40,824 bases of DNA from Lachnospiraceae bacterium (GTDB lineage Bacteria > Bacillota > Clostridia > Lachnospirales > Lachnospiraceae), in the NCBI GenBank assembly GCA_017561085.1, contig JAFZDQ010000050.1:1-40824 (forward strand), given 5' to 3'. Below the pieces are notes generated by a model, which saw nothing but the letters and a program-made list of their open reading frames with translations, searched no databases and had not been told where the DNA came from. Shown one piece after another: positions 8,801 to 16,357 of this stretch (positions within the stretch are counted from its first letter, which is position 1; each line of letters opens with the position of its first letter). A program made the position numbers and the translations under genes.

Positions 8801-9418
8801 ACGGCAGAAGAGGGAGCCATCGGTGTAAACGGTATGGTTGCCATGGGAAGCTCCGCAGACGGTTCGCTTACGGCAGGCAGCTGGTTTAAGAATATCGGCT
8901 ATCAGACAACGGCACCTTATAAGATTAAATTGGCAATCAACGACAGTAGTGCGGCATTTGCAAACAGTCTGATCGGACCGCACTATACTTACACTGTTAA
9001 GGCGCAGCTGATTTTCCCTTCCAAGATGCAGGTGATAGATGCGACAGATGTAACTTTTGCCGTTAAGCCCGGAACAGGTAAGTATGCTTTGGAGAAGAAT
9101 GCAGTGACCCTTAGAAAACTGGATGACAGAGGCAGAGCCCTGATTACCATCAAGGACAAAAATAAAGCCGGTGCCGGGGTACGGGAAATTGCCTATGTGG
9201 AAGTGGCAGGAAATAAGAAAGTACCTGTTTCTAATGCAGTTGAGCTAGTGCCCATTTACAGAAGTAAGGACAGCGTGACCTACGCCCTTTACTGGAAAAA
9301 CCGAAAGTCCGCCAATGTGGAAAGCGGAAGCGTGAAGTTAAATATTTACTTAAAGGGCAATAACAACGCATGGAAGAAGCCAAACTCTACAGTAAGTCTG
9401 AAGGTAAATGTGAAGTAG
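2804..9418 (+). CDS. Giant secreted multi-domain Ig-like surface protein, paralogue 1 (2204 aa)
   Basis: Begins MYKRGLALLLAAVLGLTP with a signal peptide, probably cut after VHA (about residue 27). An acidic Pro/Glu/Ser/Thr linker (about 28-195) holds tandem SPEESA/TPEE repeats. Approximate layout: beta-helix-like module (215-390), Ig-like QWYK/YYFC module (395-487), second beta-helix-like module (496-769), second Ig-like YQWQ module (778-863), cadherin-like sandwich (868-966), a further beta module, Fn3-like (1072-1172), Big-like (1179-1276), conserved core with YQMECGHEIE (1282-1496), then lysine-rich beta modules. The ATG at 2804 is chosen over the GTG at 2786 because GAGGAG precedes it and all paralogues begin MYKR. 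No wall-sorting motif is seen. No terminator separates it from paralogue 2. It is probably an extracellular surface-layer or adhesin protein; the ligand is unknown. Confidence 0.93.
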   Translation: MYKRGLALLLAAVLGLTPAMQVHAAETTSSMKMTEETAVSEVFREESVSAEETPEGIQGEESVTTQTPEEAQTPEATQAPEETQNPEETPGETPVETPVASTAPEETAVPEEIPEESASPEESMSPEESAAPEETLSPEESATPEETLSPEESATPEESLSPEESATPEEMPEESASPEASETPAAEGEERVDAELVNAKYLTEDIDLRSVTTDTSGTGWTWKASTKTFTMNGYYSKGQLSLPKDATVVFAKGSDNQIDVTEYEWYDRKDGIYCVGNLTVKGSGKLTINYTRGQAIDVGNYQLTILETNIHFINKDPLGSSAFPQSTHIIATNMTIEHADDSYTFLYRNYGSVEGCEVTYGKEGIKYEFDDIQNIYGELNEETGLYQVTLKSNPAYVIMKSPRISEIHIGDTVTLQVTGNALNGKEAKYQWYKALSYTRPWEKAVKVAGATGKTLTVTAKEYGVEYYFCQISAGNYHDASDTCALAIGHKGAKICTEPLTFSATESVDRLAADGFKWDHTTRTATFSNMDYLYPYFGSNTTRYLNVPSGATLKFEGNNYALDNQLRFTKANQSGLITTLTGPGTFSIDQTYEYVAEGAEIHLTGGLTLSVHTYSAAGGDVSLLMNNATLKTASEAYVDSDLIMKNASRIEAAGKMEIGESLTIGEGCQLITEGKVTIGGNLEIGTDALFSTASVVRMQANSDYNDRTCVINGTLHIQERTTPEILFQLYSTRENPVVLGEGVSVITPKGAEVGPIFDGDIKLTGLLIGKGALTTQKISGGKTISGTPKYGHLLTAGEISPAGALVSYQWQYAETPDGPWNNISKAKAKTYFVESKYHGYYLRVVMKGFGDYTGTIGSTPVGPVVGDPATLKALYGEGSEESEVLIQQFDGHTLSYGPTTTAKEDGTYRYIMVPVNENAKIKLYNDTTGFEGEGEVIDVPMADGENIVRILVTYGGRTVTYKLEHTIKPAKYYLSMNVYGNTFNKLTASFVDETGVSRTVSTGAGQTSSKYAVSRGTKVTFTSQTEFGKCAYRYGEIEEVADYTKDGSPLTVEWTRTMEVEFGGDNHIGAKQPRGLTADWLLNQEKMRIKVDGRPVEGVSTRYNVTVEIYDEAENPVSTISVPASTAVDANGLYLVDTGILDSSKNYVIKAYFTGLFNKYADEEILDLQKAKFTLEKRREISLSAASEYIVLKPGETAQVPVNYNGYTGSKVSVDYFDTQVVDAANTFITEDANGNKTLQIRAAGEGSTYVTLRGDNYVGAGGEQYVYAHVRVEVSSVDEAEKLRLGTKKGTINLYDDKAITVPVYQMECGHEIESAEFVKASLNKKFTIQVVNDRTLKIIPKVPENDGTVDYAKWIKKKGTTGTFTSKIKVNYNGASSRESKETFTVTLKAKAPEIKASKLSLSSFYTTQTKKLNVSVKGEKIAKLEVDTVKSTAAKPASPVWLSLTDEKGTVAFDGKAFPGKKAETYLYLQVWPEGYFVPLQTKVKVSVAYTMPKIVPDQNPYKVSGTFVKGGVQNSITFRLNSGNSKVSYKDLGVEGIRLMSEKDFALLSKTERERLKLSKNLKQGEVGVTTGRISVSNKYSTPIENGTVRCYVAVKNGKDEVPVDIPVKCINSAVKLNKSKLVMDAMYGGAYWTDEQKIKVSTNLSNYQPIAENFTYQITMEGDKKKTDCSSHFTFLFWNSDSQEISIRRNENTVAGKTYKVKVTHPNLATAATFTIQVKKSANPVLQIAKKNVTLNRIASNNGGAKSLQMSLSKKMPSSNWKVNKATIWSSDVGDETGCLNVRFDTTTKILKIATTDITQKGTYKIKLEGVYNDTVKLDAVTITVKVTDKVPNIKPAKTTYTLNKNLAENDKAIITLPVGDYKYASAERWSLKSVKTEAGKNATDKLDVTLSGNQLTVATNEKSAYGATYQVVCTSKFAYNLKKNVTYTVKIAGKKAAVSVTGKAKSAIQLARPGSTYTEIVYTYKNWNETTYPVNGNTPILEWAVFAKNGKKALTAEEGAIGVNGMVAMGSSADGSLTAGSWFKNIGYQTTAPYKIKLAINDSSAAFANSLIGPHYTYTVKAQLIFPSKMQVIDATDVTFAVKPGTGKYALEKNAVTLRKLDDRGRALITIKDKNKAGAGVREIAYVEVAGNKKVPVSNAVELVPIYRSKDSVTYALYWKNRKSANVESGSVKLNIYLKGNNNAWKKPNSTVSLKVNVK

Positions 9419-9481
9419 TAAACGGAAGAATAGATTTTATTAAGGTAAATTTGAATTAAGTGAAGAGAAAGAGGATAAAAG

Positions 9482-12400
9482 ATGTACAAGAGAGCCCTGG
9501 CTTTTTTACTGGCAGCAGTACTGGCCTTTACGCCGGTTTTGTCAGTAAATGCAGCAGAGACCACAAGCAGTATGAAAATGACAGAAATGCCTACGGCTGA
9601 CCCTTCGGATGAAGCCGCACCGGAAGAAACAAAAGAACCTGAGGGAACTGCTGAAACAGAAATTCCTTCCGCAGAACCGGTTGAGAGTGCAACGCCTGAA
9701 GTGGGTTTGGCACCGGTGGAAACACCTGAAAGCAGCCCCGAAGCGGCGGTGACTCCTTCTGCCAAGCCGGAAGTAGAACCTGCGCCTTCAGTAGAGCCTA
9801 TAGAAAGTGCGTCTCCGGAGGTGACTCCTGAGACGGATGTACAACCTGCGGAGAGTGCTACTCCCGAGGAAGAGCCGACTGAGAGTGAGGCTCCTGCGGA
9901 AAGTGCTACACCTGAAGCGGCCTCTGAAGAAAGCATGTCCCCCGAGGAGAGTGCGTCTCCTGAGGAAAGCATGAGCCCGGATGAATCCGACGAAGCTGTA
10001 GAAGAGGACACCGAGGAAGCGTCCGAGGAGGAAGAGACCGAAGAAGATTTGAATATCGAATACGATCTGGAAATGGCGACTCCGGCAGATGTGGACTTAA
10101 CCCTTCTTACCGGTGATGCGAAGGGGAAGGGGTGGACCTGGAAAGCGTCCACCAAGACCCTTACTTTAAACGGATATAACTCTGAGTGGAAAATGACCCT
10201 TCCCGGAGATTCCACCATTAAGCTGGCTGCAGGAAGCAAGAATACTTTGGATACTACGCAGACCGACAGATATAGTTTCTATACAAATGGAAATCTGACG
10301 ATAACAGGAACCGGTAAGCTGACTGCGAAATACTATAAGTATGAACCTTTCTATGCAAAAGGACAAACTACAATTACAGATACCAATCTTTCCTTTGAAA
10401 ATACGGGAAACAATAAAATACCTCCATTTAACTATGATGATGTGGGGGTGACGGTTATCGGCTCCGATATTACCATGAAAACCAAGGGATGGAGCGTTAT
10501 TATGGGAAGCCGCCTGACCCTGGAGGGCTGTCAGCTTGTAAAGGGAAGAATCAGTAATGATTACTATTATGCGGACTTAAATGCCGAGACAGGTCTTTAT
10601 GATTTTCAAATCAAAAAGGAACCGGTTTATGTAACGAAGCACCCGGCTGAGATGACCAATTTAAACATCGGAAAATCTGCGAATTTATCCGTAACAGCGA
10701 AATCTTCAGCAGGGAAAACACTGAAATACCAGTGGTACAAGACTTCTGATTATCAGAATCCGGTAAACGGAGCTACCAAGGTGAAGGATGCCACAAGTGC
10801 GAAATTGAAGGTAACACCCAAAGACCGTGGAATTGTTTATTACTATTGTGAAATCAGTGACGGTAAGAACAAAGTTCTTTCTAACCTTGGGGCAGTTGTA
10901 ACCGCCAAGAAGGGCTATAAGCTTTACAGTAAAAACTTTAACATTACAAAGACTACGGAATCCGTAGATAAACTGGCAGAAGAAGGCTGGAAGTGGGATA
11001 AAGACAATTTGACCCTTACCCTGAAGAATTTTGACTATCAGATTCCTTACGGAAAAGGGAACGGTTTCCGAATCCCGGCAGGGATTACTGTGGCGGTGGA
11101 AGGAATCAACTATCTTGACTCCTGTTCAGGTAAGCTTGTCATTTTTTCATCGGCAGAATCAGGTTCTGCCAGTGTATTTACAGGTCCCGGTACGTTGTAC
11201 TTTGATTCCTTCGACTTTTATTATGCACTCAGTAATTACAGCATTGTTTTTACGGGTGGAATTAAGGTAGAAATGACTGTGTTCGGAAATCGCGCATATT
11301 CCTATGTACTGGATAATGCCAACGTTCATGCCAGAGACTATAACATTATGGAAATGCCCTTCACCATGCGAAATAACAGTTATCTGGAAATGGCCAGTTC
11401 CTTCCGTGTATGGAATGATATGACCATCGGCAGAGGCTGTAAGCTGGTTTGCGGCGGCTATGTGGAATGCTTCGGAGACCTTCTGATTGAAGAAGATGCA
11501 GAAATGATTATTGAACAGAATCTGGTGATGAACTCTACATCCTCCAGCAGATATCCGGACCGTACCATTACCATTAACGGTACCTTACATATTAAGCCGC
11601 AAGACTACGCTTATCAGGCAATAAATTTCTATTCCACCACCGCCAATCCCCTGAAGCTGGGAAGCGGAGTCAGGGTCATATATCCCGAAGGTGCTAAGTG
11701 GGATAATAAGGTGAAGAGTAATTCAACCTACTATTACGGTTATAAATATAATGGTTCTTATAACTTAAACGGTCTTACTATCGGTAAGGCAGCAAAAACC
11801 AGTAAAAAGATTACCGGCAGTAAGAAAATTACGGGAACACCCAAGTATCAGAGTATATTAACGGCTCCGGCCTTGGACCAGAAAAATGCGACAGTATCCT
11901 ACCAGTGGCAGTCTGCAGAAACACCGAATGGTCCCTGGGACAATATGTCTGTCTCAGATGTACAAAGAACTTATCAGGTGGCAACTAAGTATCATGGCCG
12001 TTATTTGCGTGTCGTTACCAAAGGAATCGGTGCCTACAGCGGAGAGATCCAAAGTGACCCTGTAGGACCTGTGGTAGGAAATAAGGGAGCATTATACGGC
12101 TTATGGACAGAAGCAGACGAAATAAAATATCGGGTGGGTTATGATGCTTTTGACGGAGATGATACGACCTATGATGTCACCACCCATGTGCCTGCGGAGG
12201 GAACTTTTTCTTATCATGCCCTGCCCATAGATGAAAAGGCGAAGGTGACCTTCCGAAACACCACCACCGGTTTTTCGCAGGAAGGCAAAGATGTGGATGT
12301 TCCCGTCGTGAGCGGTACGAATAAAATAGAAATTGAAGTAGTAAGCGGATATAAAAAGACACTTTATAAGATAAATCATAAGTTGGAGGAAAAGACGGCC

Positions 12401-15400
12401 CAGTTGCGTATAAGCCTTGTGGGGTACGGGGTATCCCTGACAGCAACTTGGACGGATGAAAACGGACCGCAAAGCATGGCCGTTGTTTCTACCCTGGAAT
12501 CAGCAACGAAAAGCCTTCCGGTGGGCACGGAAGTGACCATTACGTCTACCTGCCCCACAGGTGAGTATGCCTTCGTTTATGAGGGCTTGAATGAGAAGCC
12601 GGATAAAGCCAAACCGGGGAACCCCGTAACCTTTGTGCTTACCGAAGCGAAAACCGTAAAATTTACTTCAAACGATACCAAGGCATATCCGCCGGAGGAT
12701 TTAAGCGCCTCTTGGCAGATGGAGGAAGGAACTGCTGAGATTAAAGTAAAAGCACTTCCGGTTCCGGATACGTCTCCAACCACATATGTGGGAATGGAGT
12801 TTGAGGTTTATGATAAAGATAAAAACTTTATTGCCTATGCAGAAACGGATGATGCAGACGTGGTGGTGGATGAGGAAGGTTACTATCGGGTGAAAGTGAC
12901 AGGTCTTGACAATAGTCAGGAATACATAATCAGTGCATCCTATGCTATGGTCTTCAGTCCGGCCTTAAATTCCGATGAGACCACTAATTGTCGTCTGCAA
13001 AAGAGACAACCGGTTACCCTTAAGGCAACGAACGAGCATGTAGTGCTGAAACCCGGTGAATCCGTCTCTGTCCCGGTTCTTTATGAAGGTCATGAAGGCG
13101 GACAGATGATGCTGATTGATAATTTTGATAAAAACGTAATCAGAAATATTATGCTGATTCCCGGTGAAAATAATTTGAATATTACTGCAAGTGGGGAAGG
13201 AACCACCTATGTTACCCTCCGTGGTGATAATTACAGTAAGGGCGGGAAAATGCAGTACGTCTTTGCCAATGTCCGTGTGGATGTTATTGCTGCAGATGAA
13301 ACACCTGCCATCCGCCTGGGTAAAAAGAGCGGAACCTTAAACTACTATGATGATTCTGCCCTTACCATTCCTGTTTATGAGATGGAATGCGGGCATGAAA
13401 TCGAAGGTGCTGTTTTCGTGGATGATGCATTAAACGAAAAGTTTGCCATTTTGGTAGAGGATGACAGAACCCTGAAGGTTACCCCCAAGGTGCCGGAGGA
13501 TGACGGTGTAATTGATTACGCCAAGTGGCTTTCTGAAAAAGGACGGACAGGAACCTTTTCCTCCAAAATCAAAGTGATTTACAATGGTGCAGCTTCCAGG
13601 GAAAGCAGTGAAAAACTGAAAATCACCCTGAAAGCCGAAAAGCCGGAGATGAAAGTGTCAGCCCTTTCCTTCAGCAGCTTTTATACCGAACAGACCAAGA
13701 ATCTGAACATTACCGTAACAGGCAAAAAAGTTGCCAAGGTAGAGTTGGATACCGCCCAAAATACCGGAAGTAAGGTGGCGATTCCTGACTATCTTACCTT
13801 CAACAGCGCGGATAAGAGCGTAAAGATGGACGGAAACAATCTTCCCGCAAACAGTCTGACTACGGGAATTTATGTAAAGATTTGGCCGGAGGGCTACCGG
13901 ATTCCCCTGCAAAAAAAGGTGCCTGTAAAGATTACCTACCAAAAGCCCAAGATTAAGTTTGACAGGTCCACGGTATCCATCCCGGCAGAGAAGCCCACGG
14001 AATACATGTTTTTGTATTTGAATCTGGTGCCCACGGATAAAAAGTTAAAATATAAAGACCTTGACGTGGTATCCATACGCCAGATTACTTCCCTGGAATT
14101 GCTGCAGCTTGGTCTGAAACAGAAACAAAGTCATATCAGTACAAGCTTTTTTGAGGTTTATGAATTTGATGCAGGCGACGGGGAAGTGCGTTTTGCCTAT
14201 AATGAATACGACCAGCCGGTATCCGGTAAAGCCATCTTCTATGTTTATGTAAACAAGGGCAAAGAGCCCATCAAGGTTACCATGAACGTAAAGACCCTGA
14301 AAAATTCTAAAGTAATTGCAGATAAAAAAACTATCACCATAAATAATGCCTTCGGAACCTCTTCTTACATGAACAGACATACCGTGGGACTTACCACGAA
14401 CGTAACGGGTTATGAAATCGGTGGCAATATCGATTATTTGAAGGCATATAAGGTGGGAGATGCCACCAAGAAGGATTATGGTTTCAGTTTTAGCATTTCC
14501 TGGAACTATACTGATGAAAAAGCGCAGATTTCCCGAAACAGTAATAGTCTTCCTACGGGAACCTATAAGCTGTCAATCTATTGTGAGCGCATTAAGAAGC
14601 CTGCTGTGATTACCGTTAAGGTAATTAGTGAAAAGCCTACATTGAAGCTAAAAGCGGATAAAACGGAATTAAACTTCAGCAGGGCACAAAAGAGTTCCCT
14701 CAGAAATGAGAAAGTTACGCTTGCCCTGCCGGAGAAGTACTGGAACAGCTATGGTATCGGAGAGGCTATTATTACCGCACCGGACGGAAGTAAACATACC
14801 TGTAATCCGGCAAGCTACAGTGATGTAAAGAACTATGCCGGCATTTCCCTTACCAGTCCCGGCTGGGATTACCAGAAGAAGGCAGCAAGGCTTACCATAG
14901 AAGCCTTGGAGGAGGCCGCTGTGGGAACCTATAAGGTAAGCTTCAGAGCTGTGGTTTCCGGAGCTGACGGAACCACTACCTGGTCTAAAAGAGTTACCGT
15001 AAAGGTGAATGTGACAGAGAAGGCGCCGGCACCGAAGTTTACATCTACGGAATATACCCTGAATAAGGATTTGCAGGTGTATGACAAGATTTCCGTAAAA
15101 CTCCCGTCCGTAGCTTATGAATATGAGACAATAGCAGTGGGAGCAGAGGCTTGGAAAATCGGTGCAGTCACAGATGCAGACGGAAAAGACGCAAAAGACG
15201 AGCTGGATTGTACCATTACCGGTGATAATTACTTCAAGATTTCTGCCAATGAAAATACCAGGTACGGGGCAACCTACAAGGTGAAAGTGGGACTTTGTTA
15301 CATCAATGACATAACCAAATACACCACCATAACCGTAAAGGTTCCCAAAAAGAATGCAGCTGTATCAGCTACCGCCAAGGTGCAGGGCAGCATTGACCTT

Positions 15401-16147
15401 GCCAGACCTTTAAACAAGGAAAAGAGCATCGCTAAGATACAGTATACCTTCACCAACTGGAATCCCGGTGTGTACGGCGCAAGTGCAGACAGCGCTTACT
15501 ATGAGTGGGAGGTTTATGCAAAGAACGGCAAGAAGCTTCTTACCACGGGGGACGGTGCCTTAAATGACAAGGGACTGGTTGCAAGCGGTACCTCCTTAAG
15601 CAGAGAAGCAAACGCCACAAACTGGTTTTATAATTGGGAGAAAGACGGAGTAGGACTGTTGCTGAATTACAACAGCGCTGCATGGCACAATGACCAAATT
15701 GCGGCTCATTATACTTACACCGTAAAAACCAAGCTTAAGTTTAAAGAACTTGAGAAAACAGTGGATAATATTCCGGATGTTACCCTGAAAGTGAAAAACG
15801 GGTCTGTGAAATTCGGACAGGACAAAAAGTCCGTTACTTTGGTAAAGCCCGATGAAAAGGGAAGAGCATTTATCATCCTTGATATGAAGAACAGTGATTA
15901 TCAATTCATTGAGAAAATTGCGGCAGTTGAAGTGGTATCTGATAAAGAGGTTCCTATTTCAAAGAAGATTGAAGTAAAGCCTATTTATAACATTAATAAT
16001 AAATACATCTGTGAGGTGCGTTGGAAAGATAATACCGCGTCCAACGTAAAGAGCGGAAAGGTGAAACTGAACGTGTACTTAGACGGCAACAATCCCAAGT
16101 GGAAAAAGCCCAACACCACGCTGAATCTGACCGTAAATGTGAAATAA
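9482..16147 (+). CDS. Giant secreted multi-domain Ig-like surface protein, paralogue 2 (2221 aa)
   Basis: Signal peptide MYKRALAFLLAAVLAFTP...VNA, then an acidic linker (about 27-205) rich in SATPE and ESMSPEES units. Module order is as in paralogue 1: GWTW beta-helix-like (216-360), Ig-like YYYCEIS (381-474), second GWKWD module (478-770), YQWQ Ig-like (780-863), cadherin-like (870-966), Fn3-like YPPEDL (1068-1170), Big-like (1177-1270), core EMECGHEIEG (1275-1390), lysine-rich tail modules. It starts 63 nt after paralogue 1 with AAAGAGGA and no promoter or terminator between, so it is probably co-transcribed. A 34-nt stretch after the signal peptide (9549-9582) is identical to 2871-2904 in paralogue 1. 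Unlike the others it has Tyr-Ser where they have KIC at the second module start. Probable surface protein; no anchor motif is seen. Confidence 0.93.
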   Translation: MYKRALAFLLAAVLAFTPVLSVNAAETTSSMKMTEMPTADPSDEAAPEETKEPEGTAETEIPSAEPVESATPEVGLAPVETPESSPEAAVTPSAKPEVEPAPSVEPIESASPEVTPETDVQPAESATPEEEPTESEAPAESATPEAASEESMSPEESASPEESMSPDESDEAVEEDTEEASEEEETEEDLNIEYDLEMATPADVDLTLLTGDAKGKGWTWKASTKTLTLNGYNSEWKMTLPGDSTIKLAAGSKNTLDTTQTDRYSFYTNGNLTITGTGKLTAKYYKYEPFYAKGQTTITDTNLSFENTGNNKIPPFNYDDVGVTVIGSDITMKTKGWSVIMGSRLTLEGCQLVKGRISNDYYYADLNAETGLYDFQIKKEPVYVTKHPAEMTNLNIGKSANLSVTAKSSAGKTLKYQWYKTSDYQNPVNGATKVKDATSAKLKVTPKDRGIVYYYCEISDGKNKVLSNLGAVVTAKKGYKLYSKNFNITKTTESVDKLAEEGWKWDKDNLTLTLKNFDYQIPYGKGNGFRIPAGITVAVEGINYLDSCSGKLVIFSSAESGSASVFTGPGTLYFDSFDFYYALSNYSIVFTGGIKVEMTVFGNRAYSYVLDNANVHARDYNIMEMPFTMRNNSYLEMASSFRVWNDMTIGRGCKLVCGGYVECFGDLLIEEDAEMIIEQNLVMNSTSSSRYPDRTITINGTLHIKPQDYAYQAINFYSTTANPLKLGSGVRVIYPEGAKWDNKVKSNSTYYYGYKYNGSYNLNGLTIGKAAKTSKKITGSKKITGTPKYQSILTAPALDQKNATVSYQWQSAETPNGPWDNMSVSDVQRTYQVATKYHGRYLRVVTKGIGAYSGEIQSDPVGPVVGNKGALYGLWTEADEIKYRVGYDAFDGDDTTYDVTTHVPAEGTFSYHALPIDEKAKVTFRNTTTGFSQEGKDVDVPVVSGTNKIEIEVVSGYKKTLYKINHKLEEKTAQLRISLVGYGVSLTATWTDENGPQSMAVVSTLESATKSLPVGTEVTITSTCPTGEYAFVYEGLNEKPDKAKPGNPVTFVLTEAKTVKFTSNDTKAYPPEDLSASWQMEEGTAEIKVKALPVPDTSPTTYVGMEFEVYDKDKNFIAYAETDDADVVVDEEGYYRVKVTGLDNSQEYIISASYAMVFSPALNSDETTNCRLQKRQPVTLKATNEHVVLKPGESVSVPVLYEGHEGGQMMLIDNFDKNVIRNIMLIPGENNLNITASGEGTTYVTLRGDNYSKGGKMQYVFANVRVDVIAADETPAIRLGKKSGTLNYYDDSALTIPVYEMECGHEIEGAVFVDDALNEKFAILVEDDRTLKVTPKVPEDDGVIDYAKWLSEKGRTGTFSSKIKVIYNGAASRESSEKLKITLKAEKPEMKVSALSFSSFYTEQTKNLNITVTGKKVAKVELDTAQNTGSKVAIPDYLTFNSADKSVKMDGNNLPANSLTTGIYVKIWPEGYRIPLQKKVPVKITYQKPKIKFDRSTVSIPAEKPTEYMFLYLNLVPTDKKLKYKDLDVVSIRQITSLELLQLGLKQKQSHISTSFFEVYEFDAGDGEVRFAYNEYDQPVSGKAIFYVYVNKGKEPIKVTMNVKTLKNSKVIADKKTITINNAFGTSSYMNRHTVGLTTNVTGYEIGGNIDYLKAYKVGDATKKDYGFSFSISWNYTDEKAQISRNSNSLPTGTYKLSIYCERIKKPAVITVKVISEKPTLKLKADKTELNFSRAQKSSLRNEKVTLALPEKYWNSYGIGEAIITAPDGSKHTCNPASYSDVKNYAGISLTSPGWDYQKKAARLTIEALEEAAVGTYKVSFRAVVSGADGTTTWSKRVTVKVNVTEKAPAPKFTSTEYTLNKDLQVYDKISVKLPSVAYEYETIAVGAEAWKIGAVTDADGKDAKDELDCTITGDNYFKISANENTRYGATYKVKVGLCYINDITKYTTITVKVPKKNAAVSATAKVQGSIDLARPLNKEKSIAKIQYTFTNWNPGVYGASADSAYYEWEVYAKNGKKLLTTGDGALNDKGLVASGTSLSREANATNWFYNWEKDGVGLLLNYNSAAWHNDQIAAHYTYTVKTKLKFKELEKTVDNIPDVTLKVKNGSVKFGQDKKSVTLVKPDEKGRAFIILDMKNSDYQFIEKIAAVEVVSDKEVPISKKIEVKPIYNINNKYICEVRWKDNTASNVKSGKVKLNVYLDGNNPKWKKPNTTLNLTVNVK

Positions 16148-16187
16148 CAAAATGTGAAATGACTGAACGTGAAAAAAGTAAAAAGAG

Positions 16188-16218
16188 AGAACTCTGCGGA
16201 TTGCAGAGTTCTTTTTTT
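16188..16218 (+). terminator. Intrinsic terminator after paralogue 2
   Basis: A perfect 10-bp stem, AGAACTCTGC (16188-16197) with GCAGAGTTCT (16203-16212), with a 5-nt loop and a run of seven T residues to 16218. It ends the paralogue 1-2 transcription unit. Confidence 0.9.
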
Positions 16219-16238
16219 GCGTTACAGGAAAGTCCGTA

Positions 16239-16284
16239 TCGTACTATAGTCATATTGCGCGGGAGCAGAAAAACAGATTATAAT
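16239..16284 (+). promoter_or_regulatory. Promoter of giant paralogue 3 with shared upstream element
   Basis: The shared element TCGTACTATAGTCATATTG (16239-16257) runs into the -35 box TTGCGC (16255-16260). An 18-nt spacer and a perfect TATAAT (16279-16284) follow. The leader is about 65-70 nt. The element contains the palindrome ACTATAGT and matches those before paralogues 4 and 5 almost base for base. Confidence 0.75.
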
Positions 16285-16357
16285 AAAAATGGTAAATTGG
16301 AGTAATATGCACATTTTGTCGTATATATCGTATAAATAACAGAAAAGAGGATGGAAG

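Noticed and set aside
9346..10239. Long minus-strand ORF rich in Ser-Ser-Gly opposite the linker of paralogue 2 (similar ones at 2974-3495, 16222-17019, 24658-25272, 31435-32031 and 38295-38597)
   Set aside because: All lie exactly opposite the Pro/Glu/Ser/Thr linkers, whose repetitive GAA/CCG/TCT codons contain no antisense stops. They lack ribosome binding sites and show low-complexity products, so they are compositional shadows.
16099..16305. 68-codon plus-strand ORF after paralogue 2
   Set aside because: It starts inside paralogue 2, runs through the terminator hairpin and the paralogue 3 promoter, and has no family resemblance.
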